A DNA stretch of 64,000 bases from Ectopseudomonas mendocina (GCF_016008875.1 NZ_JADTQG010000001.1:360515-424514), one strand, 5' to 3'. Positions 37,995 to 47,413 are shown, numbered from the stretch's first letter. Translations and numbers: made by a program. The notes: a model not told the origin generated them from the letters alone.

Positions 37995-38666
37995 TCAGTT
38001 ACGCAGGGCACCGAAGTGCGCGCAGCCACGCAGCACCTGGCCATCGAGACGCAGTTCGGCACTGAGGTGATTGACCGCGCCGCTCATGCCGTCGACGCAA
38101 CGCTGCGGGGCGACCCACAGATCGAGGCGCTGGCCGTTGGCCTCGCTGCTGAGGTTGAGGCGGCCGTCCGGCATCTGTTCTTCCAGGTAGGGCAGGGCCA
38201 GCGGCTCCTGATCGGGGCTGTTGAGGACCAGGCCCTTGCTGCCGACTTCCAGTTGCCAGAACGGTTCGTTGCCACTGGCGCGCAGGGCCAGGCGTTTGAA
38301 GTTAAGGTCGTCGCAGCCGTGTCCTTCACCTTGCAGGCGATAGATCTGGCTGACCTCGAAGCGACCGTCGTTGCCTTTGCCCTGGCTGCCGCCCAGGTGG
38401 CCGCCGAGGTCGGCGAACAGGCTGGGCTGGCCATCGTTGCCGAGTCGCGTGACTTCCCGCTCGATACCGGTACCGTCGCCATCGACCAGCACGAAGCGTC
38501 GCTGCTCCTGGCACGGCATGAAAACCAGCTGGCCATTCTCGACCTGTACCTCACCCTGCAGGCGGGTGGCCGCAGGCGGCCCTTCCGGTTTGCCGGTGTA
38601 GACCTGGCAGGCGGCCAGAAGCGGGAGTAGGGCGACGCTGGTGAGCAGGGAGCGGGTGATGGACAT
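37995..38666 (-). CDS. COG3650-type lipoprotein
   Basis: A 223-residue lipoprotein with signal MSITRSLLTSVALLPLLAAC (Cys20). It has two parts: a beta-rich N-terminal region (GEVQVENGQLVFMPCQEQRRF) and a C-terminal region with ASGNEPFWQLEVGSKGLVL and CVDGMSGAVNHLSAELRLDGQVLRGCAHFG, the phrase shared by COG3650/META-like proteins. Two Cys in the last part may pair. ATG 38666 has GGAGA upstream. Function unknown. Divergent from the pseudouridine synthase gene. Confidence 0.75.
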   Translation of the reverse strand: MSITRSLLTSVALLPLLAACQVYTGKPEGPPAATRLQGEVQVENGQLVFMPCQEQRRFVLVDGDGTGIEREVTRLGNDGQPSLFADLGGHLGGSQGKGNDGRFEVSQIYRLQGEGHGCDDLNFKRLALRASGNEPFWQLEVGSKGLVLNSPDQEPLALPYLEEQMPDGRLNLSSEANGQRLDLWVAPQRCVDGMSGAVNHLSAELRLDGQVLRGCAHFGALRN

Positions 38667-38791
38667 GGGTCTCTCCAAATACGAGCGGCCACCATAGCCA
38701 CAGCGCGCCCCTGGCTCAAGCCGTTTGCTTTGACTGAGCCTGGCGAGTGCGGCCTAATTCGCCCGTCCGGTCCGATCGAGCAGCCTCTGCA

Positions 38792-39673
38792 ATGCCCAGC
38801 CCCCTCATGCGTCCCAGTACTCTTCATCTGCCACAGGGCGACTGGGCCACGGTACTCGACTGCCTGTGCGATCACTTTCCCGCCATCGGCCGCGCTACCT
38901 GGCAGGAGCGTATGGCGCGCGGCCGGGTGCTGGATGCGGCCGGCACGCCCATCGATGCTACGCATCCCTACCGGGTCGGGCTCAAGGTGCGCTATTTCCG
39001 TGAGGTGCCGAACGAGACGCCGATTCCCTTCCTCGAACAGGTGCTATGGCAGGACGAACACCTGCTGGTCGCCGACAAGCCACATTTTCTGCCGGTAATG
39101 CCGGCAGGCGAATATGTCGAGCAGACCCTGCTGGCGCGCCTGATCAAGCGCACCGGCAATCCGGACCTGGTCCCGATCCATCGCATCGACAGGCTCACCG
39201 CCGGCCTGGTGTTGTTCTCGGTCAACCCGGCCAGTCGCGGCCAGTACCAGGCGCTGTTTCGCCAGCGCGCGGTGGAAAAACGCTACGAGGCCATCGCTCC
39301 TGCGCTGCCGCAGTTGCAGTTTCCCTACTTGCACCGTTCGCGCATGGTCGATGGCGAGCCGTTCTTTCGCATGCAGGAAGTTGCGGGCGAGGCCAACAGC
39401 GAAACTCGCATCGAGGTGCTGGAGCAACGCGGCGAACTGTGGCGTTACGGCTTGTCGCCGGTAACCGGGCGCAAGCATCAGCTGCGCGTGCACCTGGCCG
39501 GGCTCGGCGCGCCCATCGTCGGTGATGATTTCTATCCGCAGTTGCTGGAGTCGCGCAACCTGCCGGATGACTACAGCAAGCCACTCAAGCTGCTGGCGCG
39601 TGGTCTGCGTTTCGTTGATCCAGTCAGCGGCCACCTGCGCGAGTTCGAGAGCGAACTGCAGTTGCAGTGGTAG
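38792..39673 (+). CDS. RluA family RNA pseudouridine synthase
   Basis: A 293-residue enzyme that converts uridine to pseudouridine in structured RNA. The catalytic block is VPIHRIDRLTAGLVLFS, with the nucleophile Asp in HRIDRLT. Other motifs are VADKPHFLPVMPAGEYVEQTL and GRKHQLRVHLAGLGAPIVGD. No S4 domain is obvious at the N-terminus. It resembles the YqcB/TruC or RluC-type group; the exact target base cannot be told from here. The start is uncertain: 38792 or 38807 both fit, and neither has a strong ribosome site. Confidence 0.85.
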   Translation: MPSPLMRPSTLHLPQGDWATVLDCLCDHFPAIGRATWQERMARGRVLDAAGTPIDATHPYRVGLKVRYFREVPNETPIPFLEQVLWQDEHLLVADKPHFLPVMPAGEYVEQTLLARLIKRTGNPDLVPIHRIDRLTAGLVLFSVNPASRGQYQALFRQRAVEKRYEAIAPALPQLQFPYLHRSRMVDGEPFFRMQEVAGEANSETRIEVLEQRGELWRYGLSPVTGRKHQLRVHLAGLGAPIVGDDFYPQLLESRNLPDDYSKPLKLLARGLRFVDPVSGHLREFESELQLQW

Positions 39674-39823
39674 TGCTGGTGCCAACGCTCTAGTTTTTTT
39701 TCGGAGCGCCTGTCGATTCTCTCTTCACCCTTTCGACTACTGCATAGAACCCCGCCCCGGGTTCACTGTCAGCCGTAGGGAGACACCCTGCGCGCGACTT
39801 CGACTCGAACAAGGAGAAAGGCG

Positions 39824-40258
39824 ATGCGTTTCATGGTGATTGTCAAGGCGACTGCCGATTCAGAAGCCGGCGTGATGCCCAATGAGGAGTTGCTGACGGC
39901 CATGGGCCGTTACAACGAGGAGTTGGCTGCCGCTGGCGTGATGCTGGCCGGCGAGGGGCTGCACCCCAGCAGCAAAGGCGCGCGGGTACGGTTTTCCGGG
40001 GCGCAGCGCACGGTGATCGATGGTCCGTTCATGGAGACCAAGGAGCTGGTTGCCGGTTTCTGGATCTTTCAGTGCGAGTCACTGCAGGCCTGCATCGATT
40101 GGGTTAAGCGTTGCCCCAACCCCATGCCTGGCGAATCCGATATCGAGATTCGGCAGATTTTCGAGGCCGAGGATTTCGGCGCCGAGTTCACCCCCGAGCT
40201 GCGTGAGCAGGAAGACCGTATTCGCGCGCGCATCAGCAAAGAAGACCAAGGAGAGTAA
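39824..40258 (+). CDS. YciI (YCII-related) family protein
   Basis: A 144-residue protein of the dimeric alpha-beta barrel type. The fold is marked by MRFMVIVKATADSEAGVMP, YNEELAAAGVMLAGEGLHPS, and VIDGPFMETKELVAGFWIFQ. These proteins often accompany sigma factors or VOC proteins and lack a settled function; some YCII members are lyases or dehalogenases with a His-Asp pair. AAGGAG precedes the ATG, and the VOC-type gene follows after 2 bases, so the two form an operon. Confidence 0.85.
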   Translation: MRFMVIVKATADSEAGVMPNEELLTAMGRYNEELAAAGVMLAGEGLHPSSKGARVRFSGAQRTVIDGPFMETKELVAGFWIFQCESLQACIDWVKRCPNPMPGESDIEIRQIFEAEDFGAEFTPELREQEDRIRARISKEDQGE

Positions 40259-40260
40259 CG

Positions 40261-40680
40261 ATGAAGATACATGCCTATCTGATGTTCGACGGCCAGTGCG
40301 AGGAAGCCTTCAATTTCTATGCCGAGCTGCTGGGCGGCAAGCTGGAGCTGATGCGCTTCGGCGAAAGCCCTGATGCTGGCGAGGTACCGCCGGAGTTTCA
40401 CGACCGGGTGATGCATGTGTGCCTGACGGCGGGTGACCAGGTCCTGATGGCCTCGGACACCATCCCGCAGTATCCGCACGAGGGGATCAAGGGCTGCTCG
40501 ATTTCCCTGCAGGTGGATAATGTGCCGGAGGCCGAGCGCCTTTACGAAGCGCTGTCGGCCGGTGGTGAGGTGCAGATGGAGCTGCAGGCCACCTTCTGGG
40601 CGACCCGCTTCGCCATGCTCACCGACCGCTTCGGCGTGCCGTGGATGATCAATTGCGTGATCGATAGCCAGCAGGGCTGA
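40261..40680 (+). CDS. VOC family protein (PhnB/glyoxalase-like)
   Basis: A 139-residue vicinal oxygen chelate fold protein. Opening MKIHAYLMFDGQCEEAFNFYAELLGG and ending FGVPWMINC fit the PhnB-like group, in which metal ligands are often lost. MHVCLTAGDQVLMASD lies in the centre. Enzyme activity cannot be assigned. Second gene of a pair with the YciI-type protein. Confidence 0.85.
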   Translation: MKIHAYLMFDGQCEEAFNFYAELLGGKLELMRFGESPDAGEVPPEFHDRVMHVCLTAGDQVLMASDTIPQYPHEGIKGCSISLQVDNVPEAERLYEALSAGGEVQMELQATFWATRFAMLTDRFGVPWMINCVIDSQQG

Positions 40681-40777
40681 CAGCGAGTCTCGAGCGTAGC
40701 CCGGATGCGATCCGCGGGATCGCCTTCGCGGCTGAAACGGAATGCCGCCCAGCCGCTCCAACAGGCTTTGCTCCATG

Positions 40778-40828
40778 TAGGGCGGGTGTAACCCGCCAGA
40801 TTGATGGTGGCGGGTTACACCCGCCCTA
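40778..40828. repeat. Perfect 21-bp inverted repeat (REP-like palindrome)
   Basis: TAGGGCGGGTGTAACCCGCC(A) at 40778-40798 is mirrored exactly at 40808-40828 with a 9-base loop. It lies in the convergent gap 40681-40955. Similar palindromes are scattered in Pseudomonas chromosomes. It could also serve as a terminator for either side, though it has no T-run. Confidence 0.8.
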
Positions 40829-40871
40829 CGGGCTGGCGCAGATGTAGTTCGGTGAAAAGTGGGATCGGGTG

Positions 40872-40949
40872 GCTTCGCGGCTGAAGCCGCTCCTACAGGC
40901 CATCGCTGGCAGGAGCGGGTGGGCGGCACTGCGTTTCAGCCGCGAAAAC
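40872..40949. repeat. Inverted REP pair
   Basis: TTCGCGGCTGAAGCCGCTCC near 40874 and GGAGCGG...TTTCAGCCGCGAAA near 40912-40947 form an inverted pair. It ends at the stop codon of ggpPS, so it probably marks the 3' end of that leftward transcript. Confidence 0.7.
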
Positions 40950-40955
40950 CATCTT

Positions 40956-43214
40956 TCAGCTCACCAGCGTCAGCGGTTCGCGCTCTTCCTCTACCTGCAC
41001 GCCGGCGAGGAAGTCCTCTCCCCAACGGCGGATGTCGTTGAAGCAAACGATATCGAACAGCTCGCGCAGACGCGCCTGGGCCTCGCTCTTGGGCAGGTTC
41101 AGCGCCAGGTAGCAGGTCTGCGCCAGGTCGGCCGGGTCGTGCGGATTGGTCAGCAACGCGCCCTTGAGCTCAGCCGCTGCACCGGCGAACTCCGACAGCA
41201 CCAGTACACCGCGCCCGCCCAGCAGGCCTTGCGCGGCGACGAACTCCTTGGCTACCAGGTTGAGGCCGTCACGTAGTGGGGTGATCCACATGACGTCGGC
41301 CATGGCGTACCAGGCGCTGACTTCCTCGAACGGCAGGCTGCGGAAGAAGAACTGCAGCGGTGTCCAGCCGACGCGGGCGAAGCGTCCGTTGATGCGACCC
41401 ACGGCCTGTTCGATTTGCGTCTGCAGCTCGTCGTATACCGTCATCTCGCGTGCTGCCGGCACGCACACGGTGACCAGGGTGACCTTGCCGAGCAGCTCGG
41501 GGTTGTCGTCGAGCAGGCGCTCATAGGCGTTGAGCTTTTCCAGAATGCCTTTGGTGTAATCGAGGCGCTCGACCGCGAGAATAAGCTTCACGCCCTTCAT
41601 CTCTTCGCGCAGCTGGCCCATCAGCTCCTTGATCTTCGGTGCCTCCAATGCGTTGCGCACGCGGTCGATGTCGAGGCCTACCGGGTGTGCCCCGAGCTTG
41701 ACTTGGCGCGTACCGGTATCCAGCGCAGTGGTCATGCGCTCCAGGCCCACGGCGCAACCATAGGTGATGAAGCGCGGTGCGCAGCTTTGGCGTTCCAGGG
41801 TCTTGAGTGGGAACACACCGCGGGCGACGTCGACGAAGTTCTCCACCTGGCGCGGGATGTGGAAGCCGATGTAGTCGCACTGCAGCAGGCTGCCGACGAT
41901 CTGTCGGCGCCAGGGCAGCACGTTGAACACGTCGGCCGAGGGGAAGTAGGTGTGGTGGAAGAAGGCGATGCGCAGATCCGGGCGCAGCTCGCGCAGGTAG
42001 GCCGGCACCATCCACAGGTTGTAGTCGTGCAACCAGACGATGGCGCCCTCGGCGGCTTCCAGCGCGGTGCGTTCGGCGAAGGCGCGGTTGACCTTTAGGA
42101 ACACCAGCCAGTCGTCTTCGTTGAAGGTGGCGCGCTCCCAGAAGGTGTGCAGGGTGGGCCAGAAGGCTTCCTTGGAGAAGCGCTTGTAGAAGATGTCCAC
42201 ATCCTCCTTGCTCAGCTTGACCCGCGCGGCGGTGAGCTTGGGATAGCGCTCGGCGTCCACGGTGGTGTGGCTGTCGAACGGCTCGTCGCCGTCCTCGTGC
42301 ACGGCCCAGGCGACCCAGGAGCCGGGCTGGCCGTCACCGAAGAAGCTGAGCAGGGTGGGGATGATGCCGTTGGGCGAGGTGGGTCGGCGGCGCTGCAACT
42401 TGCCATCGGCGCCTCGGTATTCCTCATAAGGCAGGCGATGGTAGACCATCACCAGCTCGGCCTTGCCCGGCTGGGCGGCCCGGCGCCGTTCGGCAGCGAT
42501 GCCGTGCTCGCCGAGAAAACCGAAATGGGCGAAGGCCTCGAGAATCCCGCCGCAGCCTGGGCGGACGGCGTGCAGGGTGCGCGAATGGCTGCGCGTGGCT
42601 TCCAGCAGCGCAGCTTCCGACTGGCCGACGCACACACCATGGAAGTTGGCGCTGAGCATGGACAGGTCATTGAGCGTATCGCCGGCCGCCAGCACCTGAT
42701 CGTGGTCCAGCTCCAGCCAGTCGGCCAGGGCCTGCAGGCTGCTGCCCTTGTTCACGCCTTTGGGCAAAAAATCCAGGTACAGCTCGGCGGAGTAGAGCAG
42801 GTCGCAGCCCAGCTCATCAGCGATCTCGCGTAACGCCGGGTTTGCCGCCTGCTCAGGCGTGCAGAAATAGGAGCAGCGGCGCGCCTGCGGCACGTCCTGG
42901 CGCTCCAGGCCGAACGGCTCGATGGCGCTGGCCACCTGGGTTTCGCCAGGCCAGCGTGCATCGACCACGCTCTGCAGCGGCTGGATCGGTTGCAGGCTGT
43001 CGCCATGCACCAGGGTCGCGCCGACGTCGGCGACGATATAGTCCGGCTGCGGCAGCGTCGGGTCGGCCAGCAGCGGCAGCACCGCTTCCAGGCTGCGCCC
43101 GGTGACGTAGGCGAGCTTGATCTCGGGGTGGGCGGCGATGGTCTGGTAGAGGCTCAGGCGGTCTTCGGGATCGCCGGCGAGAAAGGTTCCATCCAGGTCG
43201 GTGGCTAATAGCAT
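40956..43214 (-). CDS. ggpPS: Bifunctional glucosylglycerol-3-phosphate phosphatase/synthase
   Basis: A 752-residue fusion enzyme for the compatible solute glucosylglycerol. Residues 1-245 are a HAD phosphatase (DLDGTFLAG with Asp6 and Asp8; TGRS; LAAGDTLNDLSML), of the sucrose-phosphatase type. Residues about 255-740 are a GT20 glycosyltransferase that joins ADP-glucose and glycerol 3-phosphate; landmarks are WLHDYNLWMVPAYL, FFHHTYFPSADVFNVLPWR, VERLDYTKGI and PLRDGLNLVAKEFVA. Phosphatase-first order is the layout reported for Pseudomonas and Stenotrophomonas GgpPS, unlike trehalose OtsA/OtsB. The upstream YcaD-like carrier gene supports this reading. A trehalose-6-phosphate synthase would be the main alternative. 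GGAGAA before ATG 43214. Confidence 0.87.
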   Translation of the reverse strand: MLLATDLDGTFLAGDPEDRLSLYQTIAAHPEIKLAYVTGRSLEAVLPLLADPTLPQPDYIVADVGATLVHGDSLQPIQPLQSVVDARWPGETQVASAIEPFGLERQDVPQARRCSYFCTPEQAANPALREIADELGCDLLYSAELYLDFLPKGVNKGSSLQALADWLELDHDQVLAAGDTLNDLSMLSANFHGVCVGQSEAALLEATRSHSRTLHAVRPGCGGILEAFAHFGFLGEHGIAAERRRAAQPGKAELVMVYHRLPYEEYRGADGKLQRRRPTSPNGIIPTLLSFFGDGQPGSWVAWAVHEDGDEPFDSHTTVDAERYPKLTAARVKLSKEDVDIFYKRFSKEAFWPTLHTFWERATFNEDDWLVFLKVNRAFAERTALEAAEGAIVWLHDYNLWMVPAYLRELRPDLRIAFFHHTYFPSADVFNVLPWRRQIVGSLLQCDYIGFHIPRQVENFVDVARGVFPLKTLERQSCAPRFITYGCAVGLERMTTALDTGTRQVKLGAHPVGLDIDRVRNALEAPKIKELMGQLREEMKGVKLILAVERLDYTKGILEKLNAYERLLDDNPELLGKVTLVTVCVPAAREMTVYDELQTQIEQAVGRINGRFARVGWTPLQFFFRSLPFEEVSAWYAMADVMWITPLRDGLNLVAKEFVAAQGLLGGRGVLVLSEFAGAAAELKGALLTNPHDPADLAQTCYLALNLPKSEAQARLRELFDIVCFNDIRRWGEDFLAGVQVEEEREPLTLVS

Positions 43215-43330
43215 CGTGTTTCTCCAGAAGTGGCCAATGCGGTGCGCGTCGATGACGGGCGGCCGACCGGCCGGGTTCTGGCTGCTTGGGGTAGGCTCGG
43301 GGCCTTGCCGAAACAGCCATCCTTAGGTGT

Positions 43331-44593
43331 TCAGGAGGCGTGGGGGAAAGGTTCCTCCGTGGCTTCTTGGTCTTGCGCTGGCGCATCGGGCATCAGCTCC
43401 AGCACCGTGGGGCTGGTGCGTAGCATCGGCACGAAATGCGCGGCGTCGCCGCTGACCAGATCGCTGACATGGCGCAGCCGGTAAAAGGTGTAGGCGGCCA
43501 GCAGGCCGAGGGTGCTGGCGAAGTACAGCGGCAGCGCGCTGGCGCCCAGCTGCTCCATCAACACGCCGGCCAGCAACGGCCCGCACACCGAGCCGATGCC
43601 GTTGACCATCAGCAGGCTGGCGGAGCCGGAGAGGATCTCGTCTGCGTGCAACTGATCGATCAACTGCGCTACGGCGATGGGGTAGATGGCGAAGGCCAGG
43701 CCACCCCAGATGAAGATCGCGCCGAGTAGCAGCGGCCCTGCCGGCAGCAGGCTCATGATCAGCGCAAGGACGACCGCCAGCACCACCACCCAGAGCAGCA
43801 CCTGGCGCCGGTCGCGGCGATCCGAATAGATGCCGATGGGCCATTGCAGCAGCGCGCCGCCGAGAATGGTGGCGGTCATCAGCAGGCCGACGCCGGACGT
43901 ATCGAAGCCGGCGAGGCTGGCATAGACCGGCGCCATTCCCCAGAAGCCACCCATCGCCAGGCCGGACAGGCCCGCGGCGATGATCGCCAGCGGGGCGATT
44001 CGCCACAGTTGGCGCAGGTTGGTCGGCGGCGACTCGGGCAGCGTCGGTTGTGCCTGGCGGGTAAGCGTGATGGGCATCAGCGCGGCGCTGATGAGGATGG
44101 CGGCGATGGCGAACAGGGTGAACTGCACCGGGTCGGCCAGGTGCAGCAGCTGCTGGGCCAGGGCCAGGGCGCCGAGGTTGACCGCCATGTACACGGCGAA
44201 TACCTGGCCGCGTTTCTCGTTGGGTGCCTGGGCGTTGAGCCAGCTCTCGATGACCATGTACAGCGTTACCAGCCCCAGGCCATAGAGCACGCGTAACAGC
44301 AGCCAGACCCAGGGATCGATCAACAGCAAATGGAGCAGGGCAGCGATGGCGGCTAGGGCGGCGCAACAGGCGAACGCACGAATGTGCCCGATGCGCCTGA
44401 CCAGCGGCGTCGCCAGCCAGGTGCCGAGGAGGAACCCGACGAAGTACCCGGACATTATCAGGCCGAGCATCGTGGTGGAGTAGCCTTCGGCGACGCCACG
44501 CAGGGTCAGTAGGGTGTTGAGCAGACCATTGCCAAGCAGGAGTAACGCGACCCCGCTCAGCAGTGAACTGATAGGGGCAATGAGAGACCACAT
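43331..44593 (-). CDS. YcaD-like MFS transporter, probable glucosylglycerol carrier
   Basis: A 420-residue, 12-helix MFS protein. The pattern LLLLGNGLLNTLLTLRGVAEGYSTT, SGYFVGFLLGTWLATPLVRRIGHIRAF and VIESWLNAQAPNEKRGQVFAVYM matches the YcaD/COG0477 branch. A polar acidic tail of about 45 residues follows the last helix. It is the gene before ggpPS in the same direction, with 116 bases between. Stenotrophomonas rhizophila is reported to have a ycaD gene next to its glucosylglycerol gene, so export or recovery of this solute is the best inference. About 230 AT-rich bases upstream hold the promoter. Confidence 0.78.
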   Translation of the reverse strand: MWSLIAPISSLLSGVALLLLGNGLLNTLLTLRGVAEGYSTTMLGLIMSGYFVGFLLGTWLATPLVRRIGHIRAFACCAALAAIAALLHLLLIDPWVWLLLRVLYGLGLVTLYMVIESWLNAQAPNEKRGQVFAVYMAVNLGALALAQQLLHLADPVQFTLFAIAAILISAALMPITLTRQAQPTLPESPPTNLRQLWRIAPLAIIAAGLSGLAMGGFWGMAPVYASLAGFDTSGVGLLMTATILGGALLQWPIGIYSDRRDRRQVLLWVVVLAVVLALIMSLLPAGPLLLGAIFIWGGLAFAIYPIAVAQLIDQLHADEILSGSASLLMVNGIGSVCGPLLAGVLMEQLGASALPLYFASTLGLLAAYTFYRLRHVSDLVSGDAAHFVPMLRTSPTVLELMPDAPAQDQEATEEPFPHAS

Positions 44594-44787
44594 GCGAACT
44601 ACCCTAGGGAACTGTGCCCCTCATGGCAAGCACGAAGCACGCCATGATATTTGCGTTTCGCTTGTAAGTAATTGATTTTAAAGTGTCATTTTTAACGATA
44701 AACGGTCGGTCAATTTTTCTGCGGTAAAAATTGCCCGATCATGGTGCCTCGCTTGCCACGCGAAGGCCGCACCATAGCCGGGAAGAG

Positions 44788-44822
44788 GGCAGGCGGCAGG
44801 TGATAAAGGCCCGCCGCCTGCC
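44788..44822 (-). terminator. Hairpin at the end of the phh operon
   Basis: GGCAGGCGGC and GCCGCCTGCC form a perfect 10-bp stem with a 15-base loop, starting 5 bases past the phhC stop on the minus strand. The downstream minus sequence is CTCTTCC, so the U-tract is poor. Confidence 0.5.
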
Positions 44823-44826
44823 TGTT

Positions 44827-46026
44827 TCAGTTCACGCAGACTCGGGCAATGGCTGCAGCCAGTTGATCCAGCCGGTTGCCATCCAGCCCGGCGACGTTGG
44901 CGCGGCCGCTGCCCACCATATACACGCTGAACTCCTCGCGCAGGCGTTGCACCTGCAGCGGCGACAGGCCGGTGTAGGAGAACATGCCGCGCTGTTCGGC
45001 GATATGCGCGAAACGCTCGTTCAGCCCGTGCGGCGCAAGTGCTTCGACCAGACCACGGCGCAGGCTGGCCACGCGCAGACGCATACTTTCCAGTTCGTCC
45101 AGCCAGAGGCCTTTCAGCTCGTCGTCGCCGAGGATCTGCGCCACCACCGCAGCGCCATGGGCGGGCGGGGTCGACCACAGGTTGCGGGCGATGGAGGCCA
45201 GCTGGCTGCGGATGTCGATGAGTTTTTCGGCGTTGCCGGCGCAGACAATCAGGGCGCCGGTGCGCTCGCGATACAGGCCGAAGTTCTTCGAGCAGGAGCT
45301 GGTGATCAACAGCTCCGGCAGTTCGGCGGCGAACAGGCGCACGGCCCAGGCATCCTCCTCTAGTCCGTCGCCGAAACCCTGGTAGGCGAAGTCGATCAGC
45401 GGCAGCAGTTCACGCGCCGTGACCACCTCCAGCACGCGCTTGAAGTCGCGCGGCGTGAGGTCGAAGCCGGTGGGGTTGTGGCAGCAGGCATGCAGCAGCA
45501 CCACGTCGCCCTTGGGCAGATGGGTGAGGGCGGCGATCATGGCTTCCACGTCGAGGCGGTTGTCAGCGCCGACGTAGGGATAGTGGCCGACCTTGAGCCC
45601 GGCTTCGGCGAACAGGGTTTCATGGATCGGCCAGGTCGGATCGCTCAGCCAGATGCCGCGTCCGGGCAGGCAGTGGCGGATGAAATCGCCCGCCAGGCGC
45701 AGCGCACCGGTACCACCGGGTGTTTGTGTGGCGCCGGCGCGCTGCTCGGCCAGCAGCGGCGAGTTGACGCCCAGCACGAGCTGGCTCAAGAGCGTGCCGA
45801 ACGCCGCATCGCCGTGGCCTCCGACATAGGTCTTGGTCTGTTCGAGGTCGATCAGGCGCTGCTCGGCCAGCTTCACCGCGCGGGGGATCGGCGTCAGGCC
45901 CTGGGCGTCCTTGTACACGCCAACGCCAAGGTCCAGGCGCGCCGGGTTGCTGTCCAGGCGATAGGCTTCCATCAGGCTGAGGATGGGGTCGCCCGGTACG
46001 CGGGCGACCTGGTCGAAGTGACTCAC
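44827..46026 (-). CDS. phhC: Aromatic amino acid aminotransferase
   Basis: A 399-residue class I PLP aminotransferase of the AspC/TyrB type. It transaminates tyrosine and phenylalanine with 2-oxoglutarate. The Schiff-base lysine is Lys247 in [30 protein letters not shown] carries the conserved Asn, and [14 protein letters not shown] the cofactor-contact Asp-Tyr. Third gene of phhA-phhB-phhC, overlapping the end of phhB by 4 bases; it feeds tyrosine from PhhA toward 4-hydroxyphenylpyruvate and homogentisate. Confidence 0.93.
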   Translation of the reverse strand: MSHFDQVARVPGDPILSLMEAYRLDSNPARLDLGVGVYKDAQGLTPIPRAVKLAEQRLIDLEQTKTYVGGHGDAAFGTLLSQLVLGVNSPLLAEQRAGATQTPGGTGALRLAGDFIRHCLPGRGIWLSDPTWPIHETLFAEAGLKVGHYPYVGADNRLDVEAMIAALTHLPKGDVVLLHACCHNPTGFDLTPRDFKRVLEVVTARELLPLIDFAYQGFGDGLEEDAWAVRLFAAELPELLITSSCSKNFGLYRERTGALIVCAGNAEKLIDIRSQLASIARNLWSTPPAHGAAVVAQILGDDELKGLWLDELESMRLRVASLRRGLVEALAPHGLNERFAHIAEQRGMFSYTGLSPLQVQRLREEFSVYMVGSGRANVAGLDGNRLDQLAAAIARVCVN

Positions 46027-46376
46027 TTGCGGCCCTCGGCGCTGGCGGCCAGCACGTCGGTGCGCGCGGCCATGATGAAGTCATTGCGATGAAGGCCGCG
46101 CATTTCGTGGCTCCACCAGGTGACGGTGACCTTGCCCCATTCGGTGAGCAGTGCCGGATGGTGGCCAACCTCTTCGGCGATGGCGCCAACGGCATTGGTA
46201 AAGGCCAGAGCGTGGCGGAAGTTCTTGAACAGGTACACGCGCTCCAACTCCATATGGTCGCCACGCACCTCGATGTTCCAGTCGGGGATCTCGCGGATCA
46301 GCTCGGCCAGTTCTTCATCGGATACTTTCGGCGCATCGGCGCGGCAGGCTTCGCATTGGGCTTGGGCAAGACTCAT
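46023..46376 (-). CDS. phhB: Pterin-4a-carbinolamine dehydratase
   Basis: A 117-residue enzyme that dehydrates 4a-hydroxytetrahydropterin, regenerating the cofactor oxidised by phenylalanine hydroxylase. Active-site residues lie in [25 protein letters not shown]. Start 46376 has GGAGA upstream; an extended frame to 46436 runs into the spacer. About 140 bases with a GC-rich palindromic stretch separate it from phhA. Confidence 0.94.
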   Translation of the reverse strand: MSLAQAQCEACRADAPKVSDEELAELIREIPDWNIEVRGDHMELERVYLFKNFRHALAFTNAVGAIAEEVGHHPALLTEWGKVTVTWWSHEMRGLHRNDFIMAARTDVLAASAEGRK

Positions 46377-46516
46377 GGGGATTCTCCTGAATAGATTTTC
46401 GTAGGGTGGAAAACCGCGCAGCGTTTTCCACCGCAATGGTCAAAGGGAAGATAGCGTGAACCATTTGCCCTCTCCCCCGACCCCTCTCCCATAAATGGGC
46501 GAGGGGAGTTGAAGGG

Positions 46517-47302
46517 CTACGCGGCTTTCGGCGGAAATTTCGGTGCATGCAGGCCCATCTGCATGGCCCGGTGCACCAGCGCCATGATGTCTTCGTGAGC
46601 CAGCTCGAACAGGCGCTTGAGCTCGGGCAGGACGAAATACACCGGCTGCAGGATATCGATGCGATACGGCGTGCGCATCGCCTCCAGTGCGTCGAAGGCC
46701 TGGTGTTCGGGCACGTCGGACAGGGCGTAGAGGGTTTCCTTCGGCGAGGACAGGATGCCGCCACCATAGATGCGCCGGCCGGCCGGGGTGTCGAGCAGGC
46801 CGAACTCGATGGTGAGCCAGTACAGCCGCGCCAGGTAGACGCGCTCTTCCTTGCTCGCCTTGAGACCGAGCTTGCCGTAGGTGTGAGTGAATTCGGCGAA
46901 CCAGGGGTTGGTCAGCATCGGGCAATGGCCGAAGATCTCGTGGAAGATGTCCGGCTCCTGCAGGTAGTCCAGCTCCTCTGGAGTGCGGATAAAGGTGGCG
47001 ACGGGAAACTGCTTGCTGGCCAGCAGCTCGAAGAAGGTCTGGAAGGGGATCAGCGCCGGCACCCGCGCCACGCGCCAGCCGGTGGTGGATTCGAGCACAC
47101 GGTTGATCTCGCCGAGCTGCGGAATGCGCTCCATGGGCAAGCCGAGTTGCTCGATACCGTCCAGATATTCCTGGCAGGCGCGGTTCTGGATCACCTCCAG
47201 CTGGCGGGTGATCAGGGTATTCCACACCTGATGCTCGCTTTCCGGGTAATGGATAAAGCCGCTGTCGTCCGGTTCCCGGGCCAGGTATTGCGTACTCTTC
47301 AT
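46517..47302 (-). CDS. phhA: Phenylalanine 4-hydroxylase
   Basis: A 261-residue, iron- and tetrahydropterin-dependent monooxygenase converting phenylalanine to tyrosine. Iron ligands are His121 and His126 in DIFHEIFGHCP and Glu166 in WLTIEFGL. Bacterial length, with no regulatory ACT domain. First gene of the phh operon, divergent from its activator phhR. AAGGAGG lies 6 bases before the ATG, with an AANAANAA motif just upstream. Confidence 0.96.
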   Translation of the reverse strand: MKSTQYLAREPDDSGFIHYPESEHQVWNTLITRQLEVIQNRACQEYLDGIEQLGLPMERIPQLGEINRVLESTTGWRVARVPALIPFQTFFELLASKQFPVATFIRTPEELDYLQEPDIFHEIFGHCPMLTNPWFAEFTHTYGKLGLKASKEERVYLARLYWLTIEFGLLDTPAGRRIYGGGILSSPKETLYALSDVPEHQAFDALEAMRTPYRIDILQPVYFVLPELKRLFELAHEDIMALVHRAMQMGLHAPKFPPKAA

Positions 47303-47324
47303 CGCTGCCTCCTTCAGGGGGCTG

Positions 47325-47332
47325 TTGTTCTT
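47325..47332 (-). promoter_or_regulatory. Candidate Hfq/Crc binding motif upstream of phhA
   Basis: On the minus strand AAGAACAA fits AANAANAA. It lies in the phhA leader about 22 bases before the ATG and just before the ribosome site. Aromatic amino acid catabolism is a known target of catabolite repression in pseudomonads. Confidence 0.45.
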
Positions 47333-47413
47333 GTCTTGGACACAGATTTACCCCGCCCGCGTGATCGACGGCAGGCCCTAAGCGCGCAGCTGCGCAGTGG
47401 CTGAAAGGAAAAC

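Noticed and set aside
40956..43214. Trehalose-6-phosphate synthase/phosphatase (OtsAB) reading
   Set aside because: The phosphatase domain is N-terminal and sucrose-phosphatase-like, and the neighbour is a YcaD-type carrier; both fit glucosylglycerol better. Not fully excluded without alignment.
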